This document shows positions 10,102 to 22,759 of a DNA stretch of 64,000 bases, in pieces. Numbering within the stretch: the first letter of the stretch is position 1; every line of letters begins with the position of its first letter. The stretch comes from Pseudocercospora fijiensis CIRAD86 (Eukaryota > Ascomycota > Dothideomycetes > Mycosphaerellales > Mycosphaerellaceae). Location of the stretch: the NCBI RefSeq assembly GCF_000340215.1, contig NW_006921543.1, positions 1,606,708 through 1,670,707 of the forward strand, given 5' to 3'. A program made the translations under genes and the position numbers. The notes beneath the pieces are model-generated. The model made no database searches. It saw only the letters and a list, made by a program, of their open reading frames with translations, and was not told the DNA's origin.

Positions 10102-13100
10102 TTAAGAGACAGGACGAATTAACTACTAGCCTCGGTACGGCGTAGTCGACCGATCGTAAGCGTAAGTATATCTAAGTCTAATTCTAGAGATAGCATTCCT
10201 AGCCCTAGCTTAAGGCGAAGCCCGTCTAGATTAAGAGATAGTATTACTAGGTCTAATTTAAGAGAGAGCTTATAAAGGCCTCGTCCTAGAGCTTAGCTAT
10301 CGTAGCTATAACGCGGGCTCCTACTACGTATCCGGCTAAATCCTAGAGGGCGTAACCCGTACCCTACCTTACTAGAACCTCTACTACCGCTACGACCTAC
10401 GCTACCGCGAGGTCGGTAGGGTCGAGACGATAATAGCGACGTTACGCTCGAAAGCTCGCGAGTACCTTCGGCAACTAGTAGTTTAATCTAATCGGATTTA
10501 AGCAGTCCTTCGAGTAGCGACGCTAGGATTAATTCCGACGAGGAACTAGATAACCTATCTATTATATCGACCCCTTATAGTCGGACAGTACTTTACTAAG
10601 CGCTCGCTATAGATAGTTACTCTTATAAGTATTCCTAAGACTAGGATACGGACGCGGAAGAAGAGGAGCCGATACTACCTAAAGTTATACTTATAGAATT
10701 TGTTGCTAAGGGCACTACCGCTACCTTCGCCTAAAGTCAACTTTACTAGCTCCTAGATATACTTGCGCACGTCGTAGAGTATAGTAAGCTTCCGACGTAT
10801 ATATACGAGTAGCTCTAAGACGTCGACTAGCGTAGACTCCTCGCCGGATAGGTTAATAGGGTACCTTCTACGGTCCTATTACTCGAGAAGTCGTACCTTA
10901 TATCTGCTAATTAGCTATTTTATATTACTCGATACTAGGATATTAACGTACTTCTCCTCCCTATAACCTTACTTGCGACCTATAGAGCCGGTATTCGGTT
11001 GTTCTATACGCCTCGCTTTATAAAGACTATTACTTACGAGTAGTATATACTAGTAGGCCGCTCTCCGATACGACCCGAACGCTATAAGTATATACGGATC
11101 GCGACTAGACTCGATACTTCTAGATTTAATACGTACCTCTTCTTTCCTAACCTTCTACTCCCTAAAGCGAATCGAAATCGGAAGATCGACCGGCAACGTC
11201 GCTATTATATAAATAAGCGTAAATAGGCTTACTTTATTAATACTATCCTTATTCCTACGCTTCGCGATACTTATCCTTCTCGAGTGCTCGTATATTATCC
11301 CCTATCCTTCTAGTAAGTATATAATCGCGTACACGCTCGATAGAAACAAGGCGTAGAAGGTAATAATCGTAACGTTAGTAAAATCTCTTACGATATTATA
11401 GATCCGCTACTAGTAAATTAAGACCCTATAGTCGACGTAGCTATACTACGACTATATTGTTTATAGTAGGGTATCGAACGTCGGTTACGTCGAGACTTAG
11501 ATATATATTAGCGGTATATAGAACTAGTTATTATATAGTATAGGACTAAAATCCGTCTAGAGGCATAGACTCCCTTAGAGCTTAAAGAACTCCTCGATTA
11601 GTCCCTCGAGCGCTAGTTTAACCCTATATATCGTAATATAGACCGCGCTTAGTTCGACCTCGCGTAGGAAGACATCCCTACTAGACTAGTAGTAGAAGAC
11701 GTAGTAGTATCTCCGCTTATCGCCCTTTACTAGACAGCCTATAGTATTGCGAAGACTAGCGGCCTTAATATCGAGCATCCTTAAGTATACTAGTAGTTCG
11801 GTATATAAGAGGCTTATAGTATCCGAGGCAAACTACTCCGTAAGTCCGTAGAGCGGCTTAGTAGTATCGGCTTCTTCTAAGGATATAATATATCGAAGGA
11901 TCTCTTCGCGTCTATTAACCGAACGGTAGAACCTATTTTTAGTTAGTTAACACTACTGCTTCTTATATTCTCCTAGTCTACTATCGACTAGGTAGCCGCC
12001 GTTACTTCCCTTATTGCCCGAGACACTATATTTTGCTAAGCTTGTATCTTAGACGCCTTTAAAGCGGAAATTATATAGGCGTATAATACGCTAGATACCT
12101 ACGCCTCGAGCACCGTTCCCTTTAGCGTACAAGGAGAGGTTCGCACTTACTAGGACCTACTCTATTAGCCTAATCTGCCTATAACTCGCCTAAGCCTAAC
12201 CGAGGGAGTAGACGGGCGTCGCACTTACTAGCCTTTCTTCGTACTCGAGAGTAAGCACGTCGTCGACTTTATACGTTTATAGTTAAACTGCTAGCTCTTT
12301 GCAATATATATAGTCCTTTCGTAAAGGTCCGTTAACGTAGGCGTAAATACCGCCTAACTCGATCGTATAATCTACGCCGTTAAGGAAGCCTCTACGTTAG
12401 TAATACTTAATATACTATTCGACTTACTAACTACGACCTATAATAGTAGTTCCTTTAGTATAAAGTATAGACTCTCTCGTAATCGTTACGACCGGTTAGG
12501 CGTAGGCGATAGAGAGTAGGAAGGAAGTTGTCGGGGTTTAAACATTATAGCAAGCCTCCGTACTACGTACGCCGCCTAGCTCCTAGCCGATCTCTTTAAC
12601 TAGGTTTAACTACGCTTCTATACTACCGCGCTCTAGTAGACCGCCTATACTACCGACTTCCTCCGTAGCTAGCTCTAAGCTACTAGTTCGGGAAGGCTAG
12701 AGCAAGCTTTCTATAGCTACGTAAAAGAGACGATCGACTAACTCGTTACCGCCTACTAATCGTATCGAGTAGCGTATAGGGAGCGTAAGGATAACGATTC
12801 GGAAGAGGATAATAACTCGGATTAGTACGTAGGCATCGTTAAACGGGCGCTTTAGCGATTAAGCTAGGTATATAGATACCGCTATACTAGCTATATACTC
12901 TATATACTCTTAAAGCCTAATAAGCGTCTAGGGGATTAGGTACAGTTACGCTGCTTCTTCTTAGAGGAAGTTACTAATAAAGAGAGAGCTAGTCTTTATA
13001 GCTTTTCGTACGACCTCGTATATCGGATAATAAGCGGGAGACCTAATATTGTCGTCGCCCGGGGCGGTAGTAGTAACGCTATAGAAGGCGGCTTTACCTT

Positions 13101-13793
13101 ATTTACCGCTATCTAGCAAACCCGCCTTTAGCTACTCTTTAACTAGGACGACGGTTTTCGCTATAATAGCTAGGAACGCCGACTATAGCGTAGGTAGGCG
13201 AGGTACTGTTTCGACGTACTCGCCTTACTTAGTTAGGATTACCTAAATATTGCGTAATAGTTTAAGCGCAGTATAGGGCGTTATATAATAAATTAGATAC
13301 GCATCCTCCTAGTATACGATAAAAGCAAAATCTATTAAGCCGTTCGATAGAAGAAAATACCTAGTACTACTAGTTAATACTAGGTAAAGTAGGTAGCCGC
13401 CGTCCTAGTTAGCGCAAGTAACCTTATCTAGAATAGCACTATCCTATAGCATTAGTCGCTCGTTAGTACTATAAACAAGAAAAACTAACTTTATATAATA
13501 TACCGCTATACTCCTAATCTGCTCCGTAATTAAAGATAGTAGAGGATTAGCGAAGATCTTATTAACTGCTTTATAGCGATACGATAGATTTAGCGACTAA
13601 GAGGGCTAGATAATAGTAACTCTACGTCTGCCGACGACGACGATAACGACGAGTAGATTCCGTTACGAAATAGTAAGGCAAGGCTAGCCGAACATAGGGT
13701 ATAGCTGCCGCTTAATACGGCTACTAGATAGCGCCGATAATAGCAAAAACTTCGGGCGTACGCCTAAAACCGTAGTTATATAATAAGTATATA

Positions 13794-13865
13794 CAAATAA
13801 AGAAACTTTAGGTACGCACCTATTTAATACGTAGAATAGGTATATACCTAAAGTTCCTTTATTTG
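13794..13865. repeat. 72-bp hairpin just after the large B gene
   Basis: The arms begin CAAATAAAGAAACTTTAGGT and end in the complementary CCTAAAGTTCCTTTATTTG around TATTTAATACGTAGAATA. This is the GGTACGTACC family with longer arms. It lies about 27 bp after the stop, so it could act in 3'-end formation or mark the element's right side. Confidence 0.7.
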
Positions 13866-14568
13866 CGTATAGTCTCTATAACATTCAATCGTATAGTTTA
13901 ATAAGTAGATATAGGCCGGTTAACTAAGTAGATAGCGCTTAAATAAGATTGAATAGCGAGCGACTAGCGCAGTACTAAATAAACAGATAGCCTATTATAT
14001 ATAATAGCGTATAATCTAGGTTTATTACTTTGTCGACTTTGCTAGACTAGCGTCGAGAATAGTAGGATTCTATTATACTATTATTGTTCTATATGCTTAG
14101 AATAACAAAATTGCTATATAGTACTAACCTCTCTTTATTCGGAAGCTATACTATGCTATTAGAGATAGAGCCTCGTAGTATAGGTAGAAATCTCGACCTA
14201 TAAAGTCGGAAATTAGCATCTCGGAAGAGGCGTTCTCTACTACTATATATAGCGATCTATATTTACTCGGAGCTATAGAATACCGCTAGATATTCTATTA
14301 CACTATCTCCTTAATATATAGATTACTGTAGCTCTTAACCCTTATATATACTATAGGGTTATCGAGGACGATAACGAGGTAGACTAACTTTACTTAATAG
14401 GCCCTAAATTCTTTATATAGTTAACTACTTAAGTAACGAAATTATTACGTAGTTATATAAGCTAGAAGGACTATAATTGATTAAATAAAGACGTTGTTAC
14501 TTATTTATATACTTATGTAATTATTTATATAATTTAATATTGCGGAGACTGTTTCTATAATCGTAGTA
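13866..14568. other. No gene seen
   Basis: Short frames only, with mixed stops in all six. A small inverted pair (CATTCAATC near 13880 and GATTGAATAG near 13950) is present. The stretch may hold the unseen right end of element B. Confidence 0.4.
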
Positions 14569-16152
14569 TTATATACCTAATCTAAGAACATTACCTTTAA
14601 GTAGCGTCGGGTTCTCTTCCTCTATCGATACTTTATATAGAGTAGCCGTACCCTCTTCTATTACTAGTAGCTCGCGTTCCTTCGCTATACTTAGTCGCTA
14701 TAGTACGACGAGCGTAATGTCGTTATCGTACGCCTCCTCCCCCTTTAGAAGTTCGATTAGAGTTATATCTACTATGTCGTTCGCTAGGTAGGCGATACTA
14801 TAGCGCTACTAATATATAATCGTTCCTAAGACTTTAACGTTACCTTCGAGGTTAAATACCCCGATTCCGATCTCGTACTCTATCTTACTATATAGTAGTT
14901 TAAGGTTATAGCGAAGCGCCTTAATATCTGCTATCGTAACGTTAAAGTCTAGTAGATAGTAATAAACTAAGAAGCGATACTATATCGATAGCTAAGTTTT
15001 CTTATCGAGTCTATACCGAGTATAACGCTTAAGGCTAAATACACCTTTATTCTTATTACCTAGATCGGTAACAATCTAATATAAACACTAGTACTTCCTA
15101 TAATCCGGCGACCGTAGCTACGCCGTGCGAGAAACTAGAACATTATATATAAAACCGCCGTATACGAGTGCGACCGATATTAAGCAAAATCTAGTATATA
15201 CCGCTAATCTATCCGCACTTTGCTATACGTCTTTTAACTACCGCCGATCCTTATCTCGTATATCCTAGAGTCTAGAACGTAAGGTCTATACAAACCGGAA
15301 ATATACGAGGGCGACGTCGTAGAGTCGTAGAGGTACTAACGCCGAGCTACGATACCCGAAGAATGCATTATAATAACTTAAGTAGAGGTTGTCTACTAGG
15401 TGCTTAACGAATAGCAATTAGTCGTATATAGATCGCGACTACTACCTTAGTACACTCTCCGAGCTTAAGTTAATATATTCGTCGAGCCTCCTTTAACTAC
15501 GTTCTCTATCGTATAGGTAAAGGTCATTCCCGAGACTATATAGCGGTCTAAATGCGGCTAACAATTGTGCTATCGTACTAGGCCTACTATTATTATAGCT
15601 ACTCGTATTAATTAATACCTTATAAGACGTCTCCTATAGTATATTCTCGGGCGTCGGCGCTAGCCGCTAAGGATAATAAGGTAGTAAGCAACTACCCTAT
15701 ATAATCGAGAGTATACGGATATATATCGTTAAACTCCGTACCGGTAACAACGAGAAGTGGCGTTTGCGCTTCTTAATAGGCAAAGGAGGATCCGACTTCG
15801 TCTTAATTACGACCTCGCTAAACCGGAGACTAGGCCGCATACTCGCTATTGCTATCCGAACCGCTTCGTCGCCGTAGTTAGTAAGTATAGGCATATATAA
15901 TAAAGGTCGCAATTCGGGACTACCGTTAATATAGAGAGCGACTAGGACCGCCGTATATATCTAATCCTACGCGATAGTTCGAGTCTAACTATCGATACCG
16001 AACCCCGCCGGCTAGCGCTTGTATTGTATCTACTACTCCCTATCTATACTATAGTTATAAGCAACCTAGACTTTATAGTCTCTATACCTAACATTTACTA
16101 GGTAGCGTAGGATTTAATCCTTTAGCTCGATCGATAGTTCGGAGAATAACAT
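14569..16152 (-). pseudogene. Unknown minus-strand gene, 527 codons, RIP-decayed
   Basis: A single minus-strand frame runs from an ATG at 16152 to a TAA at 14571-14569. All internal stops fall at Gln/Trp-type codons. It starts MLFSELSIELKD and contains PAGFGIDS, LVALYINGSPELRPLLYMP, VRIAIAS and KGVFSLKRYTRYRLDKK. A basic patch KKRKRHF lies near codon 130. No family was recognised. No transmembrane run was noted. It stands alone between element B and the next SNF2 gene, and shares no sequence with either. Confidence 0.6.
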
Positions 16153-16218
16153 CCTCGCTTTAATTAGATAGTAGTATAAGGTTGTTATAGTAAGTAGCAA
16201 TAATAAGCGTTTAATAGA

Positions 16219-16497
16219 ACTTTAGGTACGTACCTAAAATTTCCTTATGTTATACCTTATATAACCTTATATAACCTTATAGGCTATTACCTAATACTAG
16301 TGCGGGTAAGCGTTAAAAGCAAATATCGCTATTAGACGCGGGATATACCGCTAGCGGCAAACACGTAGTCCGTACGTAATACAACTTTTCTTCTTTTACA
16401 AACCTGCTCCCTCTTCTTAACTTAAATATTAATATCAACCTTCCGTAGCACTTACTATTACTAGTACTAGAATAGGTGCATACCTAAAGTTTCTTTA
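16219..16497. repeat. Diverged GGTACGTACC-family palindromes
   Basis: GAACTTTAGGTACGTACCTA at the left and AGGTGCATACCTAAAGTTTC at the right are inverted matches about 230 bp apart. Three ACCTTATATA-type repeats follow the first arm. It may be one expanded element or two single arms. No gene is seen between 16153 and 16563. Confidence 0.5.
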
Positions 16498-17126
16498 AAA
16501 ACACTAATAGTTAAACTATTTTCGAAAGAAATATATTACTATAATCGCGAAAAAACTATAGCTATAAGTTCCCTACTTATCCCTAGCGCGCGTAAGCGTA
16601 AATTAGGTACTAGTCCGCTAAGCGACCCGCCCTAAACCCCGACGTCTACTACTAAGAAGCAGTATACCCTACTACTTAGCCTCGGCGATCCTTCCCCGAA
16701 AGAATCGCTAGCAAAGAAGGCTAAGACCGCTAATACGCCTAAGAAGTTAACTAAAGCTAAGTAGGACAAGACTATCGGTATAGAGATAGACTAAGATAAG
16801 CTTAACCTAGCCGAGTAGAGGTTTAAGGAAGGTCGCGTTAATAGCTTTAAGGCTATTATAGACAAGACCCGCGGCGTAGTAACGGCCCTATCCTATAGTT
16901 AAGGTGTCTATATAGCCGCCTACTCCTCTAGATCTATTAAGAACGAGACTACTATAGGAGCTATAGAGATCCTAGTCGGCGACTAGTTCGTATATATAAT
17001 AACGAAGCTCGAGCTAGCGTTTAAGTATTTCTACTTATATCGCGTCGTAAGTATAATAGGCCTAAGTATACTCCCTTTTTTTTATTCTTTTTTTCTTTTA
17101 CCGTTACATCGATTCTACTTAAAAGA

Positions 17127-17287
17127 TAAAACTTTAGGTATGTACCTATTCTACGCGTTAAATAGGTACGTACCTAAAGTTTCCTTAAAATACTACGATT
17201 TAGGTATACGCCTTAAGTTAACTCTAAAGATGAAACTTTAGGTATATACCTATTCTACGTATTAAATAGGTACGTACCTAAAGTTTC
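17127..17287. repeat. Two GGTACGTACC-family hairpins in intron 1
   Basis: Twin-palindrome units at 17127-17183 and 17232-17287 each read AAACTTTAGGTA...TACGTACCTAAAGTTT around a TTCTACGCGTTAAA-type loop. Each is followed by a single weaker arm (TTTAGGTATACGCCT). All lie between GTAAGT at 17047 and the candidate acceptors at 17349 or 17369. Confidence 0.75.
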
Positions 17288-18899
17288 TTCGAAGGTTTAT
17301 AATTTAGGTATACGCCTAAAGTTTCTATATTCTTAATTCTCCTCTTTAGAATAGTACTAAGTTATTATAGCGAATATTTAGTAAATACGAGAGCGCGTCG
17401 GCTAAGTACGCTAGACCCCTAGCGGGCATTCGCCGCAAGGCTAGACCGACTAAGCGTAAGGGCAAACAGCTCGTTTTATTAGAATACGTTAGCGATAGCG
17501 AAGACGCCTAAGGTTTAGACGATATAGTAGAGCAAGACCCTAATAACGACGTCGATAAGATAGATATCGACGAGAAAGATAACGGTAACTAGTAGAGCTA
17601 CCGACTCTAGCTTACGCCGAATAAGATCCTTAGGACTATCTCTAGCTTTACTAAAGGCTAGATTAAGGTTAAGAGTATAATCGCGGAGGACGACGACGTC
17701 GTAGATCGCGCCCTTTCCGGCCCGCGCTATCCCGATACCGTTAAGGGTAACCTAAAGCGTATAGCCTTTGTCTATATCCGCGCTGTATAGAAGATAAAGG
17801 TTATTCTAGACTCCCTCGATCCTATAATCGATCGGCTAGATCTAGCGTATATTCCTACGTTTTTCGTAGGTACTCCTACTACGCTTTATAGACCTGCTCT
17901 CTAGCTAGTCTACCTAGTCCTAGAGCTAGATATTTACGGAGAAGACCTCTATCGAGGACTGCTACTCTTATACCTATATAATAAGATAAAGAATAAGAAC
18001 AATAATAATAACGCGGTTAACCTATTACTTAAGCTAATAAAGATCTCCCGCGTCGCTACTACTACTACCCCGGTCTATATTAACCCGAAAGCTAGCCGAG
18101 TAAATACTAAGGAGCAGGACGAGTATATAGGCAATATTATAGAGTAGTTGCTAGACCTCGCTAAGAAGGGTCTCTACGATAGATCTACTACTACGGAGAT
18201 ATAGCGTATACAAGCTAATACCGACCCGGATACTATACCTAAGACCTTCGACATTTTGTCTAAGCGCGGCAATATAAATCTAGGGACTAGCCTACGCCTA
18301 GATAACTTTACTAATAACGAGGCGCGTATTATCTATATTAACAATGTTATTAATACTACCGGTAGCGTGCGTCTATATCTATAGCTATTTAGCGATTCTA
18401 CTAAGATCGAGCGCCTAGGGTTCGATACTATAATACCTAAGGTTAACGTAAGCGACGTACAAGCCTTTTAATAGCGGTACGCCGAAGATACTAATAACAA
18501 GCGTACTAGCGCCTATAATACCGATAGTACCCTAGTTATCGATAGCAAGATATTTGCGCTTATTAACTCCGCTATAAACTAGAAGAGCGCTAAGGCACCT
18601 ACGTTCGAGGACGCCTACGCTACGCTCGGCGTTATACCCGAAACGTTAAGCGTACTAGACGGCTTTACTAAGTTAGGATTTAAGGCTATATACTACGGGC
18701 TAAGCTTGTAGCCTTAGCAGGTGTCTAGTGCTACGTACCTTAAGCGTATAATGCTCTCTCCCGCTCGGTTCGCTATTATAGGCGACGACGTTAGCCTCGG
18801 TAAGACTATTTAGGTCCTTGTAACGATCTACGAAATAGCGAAAGAGACTACCCGCTAGATTAAGGTCTACGATAGTAAGTTTTCCCTACGATTTATTAC

Positions 18900-19000
18900 A
18901 AAACTTTAGGTACGTACCTATTCTTGCGAGATTTAGGTACGTACCTAAAGTTTTATTATTTCTAATCGTTATAATCTTTAGGTATATACCTAAAGTTCCT
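18900..19000. repeat. GGTACGTACC-family hairpins in intron 2
   Basis: A twin unit (18900-18954) and a single palindrome (18973-19000, CTTTAGGTATATACCTAAAG) lie in the 164-bp intron 18875-19038. That intron has GTAAGT, a CTAAC branch candidate at 19021 and TAG at 19036-19038. Splicing joins VYD to KVRTCI in frame. Confidence 0.8.
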
Positions 19001-20469
19001 TCCTACTAACGAAACTTTTACTAACTTCTTATATATAGATAAGGTCCGCACCTGTATAAGCGTCGTAATAAACATAGCTACTACGAAGTACCTAGAAGCC
19101 TATCGCGACTAGTTTCCCCCTAACTAAGCGCCTAAGAAGCGAGATATTATCGAGAAGATATAAGCGAGCGACGAGGCATTTAATCGTAAAGTATCTATAC
19201 GCTTAGCTATATCGACTCTTAGTCTACGCCCTAAGTACCGCCTACTAATTATCGTCTGCCTACCGAATAGTCTTACGGCTTAGCTTACTAATACTAGTAT
19301 ACACTTCTACGATCTAGATAGTAACCGTTCTAAGTATATCTATATATATACGTTCTATTTACTCGGTATTAAGAAGAATTAGCGAGATAATTAGTTTACC
19401 GAGTCTATACCTATCCCTACGAACCTCGAGGCTCTAAAGAGTTAGTTAGCCTCCTAGAGCGGCGATAATAAACAAACATCGCGAAATCTAGTACTTACTA
19501 CCTACTAAGTACTACCTAGACAGATCCTCGAGGTCGGACAGACCGTTAGGGTCTCTAAGAAGCGCACTATAGCTTATAACGAAGATAATAAGGACGCCGA
19601 CGGCTAAGCGGGCGATATCTTAGACGACGAGGATAGAGGTACTACGCTTACCGACCTCTAGTAGGCGGAGCTTATAACATTAAACATCCTACTTATCCTA
19701 GAAGACTCGTTCTCTCTTATCGCGGCCGACGAGGGTTATACGGTAGGTAACCCTAAGGCAAACTAGACCGACGTACTATATAAGTTGCGTCCGTAGAATA
19801 GTATAGCTATTATCTCGGCTACGATTATTTGTAACTACGTATATAATATAGTATCGATTATCCGCTTTAGTTAGCGCTAAGTTAAGAACCTCCTAGATTT
19901 AGGTTCTAGTATTAAGAAGAATAGCCTAGACGTCGAGGAATATAGACGTCTATCTTATAAGTTTAAGATACTCTACGACCGTAACTAGAGTAAGATTCTA
20001 GATACCTTATATAGGCTTATAGGCTGCCCGAATCTCCTACTTAACTAGTACTACTTAGCCGCGCTCTATCCTAAAGCGATCTATAAGGCGATAGGTAGTA
20101 CGGCTAATATCGGCTTCGTAATACTACTACTTCTAGGTCTAGTCTAAATCCGCTGTATTAAGGGCTAAATACTTATAGCGAATAGCGTCGACTATCGTAT
20201 CGGCGCCGATATCCTACCTATATACTTCTATAATATCGAGATTCGTATAGACGATACTAGCTATACGATCTATAATATAGCCTATAGGTAGTTTACTAAT
20301 ATAGTAGAGACTAAGTGTCTCTATACTATAGACGAAGACGATAAGACTAGTTACGCTACTAGCCTACGCCGTTAGCTTATACTAACCTCTAACAACCCTA
20401 TTAGCTCGGTTATACTAAGACGCCGCTTAGATACGAGTACTAAGCTTATTAACTTACTATAAGTTTTCT

Positions 20470-20525
20470 AAAACTTTAGGTATATACCTTTTTTAGCTAC
20501 GGTTTAGGTATATACCTAAAGTTTC
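20470..20525. repeat. GGTACGTACC-family hairpin in intron 3
   Basis: AAACTTTAGGTATATACC and its inverted partner fill half of the 100-bp intron 20459-20558. A GCTAAC branch candidate and TATAG acceptor follow. The donor reads ATAAGT, as RIP of GTAAGT in a TpG context would give. Confidence 0.8.
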
Positions 20526-21685
20526 TATAATTTAGATATTGCTAACCTTTTATTATAGGACTAATAGCTCTATCGACCCTTTTATATATATTTATATATC
20601 GCTTAAGAGTAACCTCTAGACGCTGCCGCCCTCCGATTAATTTAGCTATCTTAACTTCCTCTACCGCCTATCGCCGAAGTATTATACCTTCCTAGAGATC
20701 TTCCGTAACGTCGTACTTATCTAGTTGCTAAAACTCGTAGTCTAGGCCTACGAACCTATCTCTCTCTTAATTATCGAGGCTATATACGGCCTACTCTAGA
20801 TCGAATATATTATAATCCGCGCTAGTATTAGTAATCGTAGCCGCGTCTTAGCCGAGCGCGCTTTCCTAAACGACCCTAATATTCGCGTTATAATTATATC
20901 GTCGCGTATAGGCGCCGAGTCCGCTAACTACTAGAAGGCAGCTCGCTATATAGTTATACTCGACGCCGTCTCGTTCCGTATTAAGCTTTAAGCTAGCGGT
21001 CGACTTTACCGTATAGACTAAGAATACCTAGTAACGGTCTATACCTTAAATATTAACGAAACTGTCGATTAGGCCTTATAGTACAAATACGAAGTATAGT
21101 TCCTTAAGCAGATTCGCTCTACCTATACCCTTAGCCTAGAAGATATAGAGGTTATTATACGAGACTATCTATTCTAAAATAATAATACTAAATAGCGCAA
21201 GAACGACGCCGCGGAGGCGCTAACTAGTCTCGTTCGAGAGTCTATCGAGACGCGTATCTATACGGTTATAGCCGACGCCCTACTACGTACTATATATAGC
21301 GTACGCTCCCCTCGTACTAACGTCTCTTAGTACGATATTAAGGATCCTATAGCGAAGAACCTATTACCTAACGAGACGCTATACTGTTTAGTATATAGTA
21401 GCGCGGTTGCCTATAAGGTTATCGGATAGGTTTAGGAGAAGAGTAACCTAGATAACTATCCTAATCTCGTTAACGAGGACCTAGACCCCGCCGAAGTAGA
21501 TAAGCTTAACGTTAAGCTAGTCGCTAAGCACGTCGAGGACCGCTAGTACCTCTAGCGTAAGACTAGGCTCTTAGTTGTCGACTAAGATAAGGTTAATAGA
21601 CTCGTATAGTATTACGCTAACTAGCTTACGCGTATAAATGCCGTAAAGCTAGCGTACTTAAGTAGAACCGGTATATTCTACTATT

Positions 21686-21740
21686 AAAACTTTAGGCATA
21701 TACCTATTATTGCACTCTTTAGGTATATACCTAAAGTTTC
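21686..21740. repeat. GGTACGTACC-family hairpin in intron 4
   Basis: The twin unit AAACTTTAGGCATATACC...GGTATATACCTAAAGTTT lies in the intron 21671-21779 (GTATAT...TACTAAT...TATAG). Removing the intron joins SRT to DIVS in frame. Confidence 0.75.
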
Positions 21741-22759
21741 TTCTAAATGTTTCTAAGTTAATACTAATAATAATTATAGATATCGTATCCTAGTTCTGCC
21801 GCTAGGTCGACTCGCTATCCGACTATATCCTTAACGGCCTTACCTACGTAGTAGAGTAGGATAGTATAGTAGTCCCTCTATAGCTTCGATAAGAGAGATC
21901 TCTATTCTCCCTAATATAGACTACCCCTCCTATAGAAGATAACGAAGAGTAGCCGCCTTAGAAGCCTAACCTATTATCCCTCGGTAAGGAGGTTAAGAAT
22001 AGTATTATTAGTAGCAAGTAGAACGAATTAGTTACCGCGGTAAACTAGAAACTAAACGCTATAAAGGCGACCGACCTAGCCCGCGCTAAGGTTCGAAAGA
22101 GTCTACGCGAGCTTTAGAGCCTTATTAGAGAGTAGGAGGACTACGAGGATTAACTAATAGTATTTAAGAAGCGCTAGGCGGAGAAGGTAGCCGTAGCGTA
22201 GAAGAAAGCTTATATATTACTACCGCCGCTAGATAGTCCTCTACTATCTCTATCGCTACCTCTACCTCCCCTATCCCTAAGTATAGTAAACGGCGATCTA
22301 CTACTTCCTCTACCTCCGAGCCCGCGGCTAGCTACGGTTAACGATAATCTACTACGTAATCCTAGATCCTAGAGCTAAACATTCTAGTATTACAATATTC
22401 GAGTATATAGCGTAGGCGCGGCCGTACGTCCTCTAAATACTAAATAGGGATATTAGAATGTTTGTACTAAAACGTTTGCTTTCTATTAGTAGACCTCGCC
22501 TACGGCCGTAGAATTCGCCTATAGCCGTTTCTTCTCGTTGCCCCTAAGAGTCGGTTATATACCTACGTATTGTTTATATACGACTCCCTTTACGTCGCTC
22601 CTACGCAAAGTTTAGACAATCTACCTTCGCGTCCTAAGTCTCGCTAATCTATCCTAGCGTAAATATAGCTACTAGACAATCTATTCTTTTTATTAGCAGC
22701 TTGTTACTTTATACTATTACCTTACTATTATAGTAGATTACTAGCCCCTTTATTATATA

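Larger units (their letters stand above)
8701..13767 (+). pseudogene. Large B gene, unknown, about 1,690 codons in a single frame
   Basis: One frame runs from the ATG at 8701 to a TAA at 13765-13767. It is broken almost only by TAA/TAG at Gln/Trp-type positions and shows no intron. The start reads MPPKG and continues into a Lys/Arg-rich stretch (KEEERKKKAERTVRKLA). About 13 repeats of a 10-residue unit read ALASILAIPP follow from codon 245, then a 48-codon duplication, a long helical-looking middle, RPNIVVARGGSSNAIEGG near 13039, and an acidic then basic tail (SADDDDNDE). No family was recognised. The ATG survives here but is ATA in B2 and B3. This may be the protein that mobilises B, but nothing in it proves that. 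Confidence 0.65.
5794..13870 (+). mobile_element. Composite element B, copy 1, inserted in a SNF2 gene
   Basis: Three copies (here, 52950 and 56407) start at the same sequence, ACTATAGGGCACTTTAGGG, which defines the left end. Comparing segment A copies gives the insertion point (TCTAACGATAT / B against TCTAATAATAT followed by helicase sequence). In order B holds a telomere-like motif, a 273-bp tandem repeat, a captured SF1 helicase fragment, hairpin arrays, a 65-bp hairpin and a 5-kb gene. The right end was not found: SNF2 sequence does not resume after 13.8 kb, and no inverted copy of the left terminus was seen. This copy keeps more CA/TG than B2 or B3. The superfamily is unknown. Confidence 0.65.
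16564..22382 (+). pseudogene. SNF2-family helicase gene with introns, RIP-decayed
   Basis: The likely start is ATA (from ATG) at 16564, giving SSLLIPSARKRK. Motifs in order: Walker A GDDVSLGKTI at 18781-18810 (GLGK before RIP); motif II DEGY at 19728 (DEGH before RIP); the C-terminal domain with SSRIGAESANY and, near 20998, SGRLYRID, matching motif VI; then a Lys/Glu-rich, coiled-coil-like tail and a proline-rich end. Proposed introns are 17047 to about 17369, 18875-19038, 20459-20558 and 21671-21779. The last three rejoin the frame exactly when removed, and all four contain a palindrome of the GGTACGTACC family. The intron at 20459 has lost its GT to AT. The product would be an ATP-dependent chromatin or DNA translocase; its substrate is unknown. 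Confidence 0.8.

Noticed and set aside
5794..13870. Helitron
   Set aside because: No Rep/helicase pair, no TC start and no CTRR end with a hairpin was found; the helicase piece is an NFX1-type fragment.
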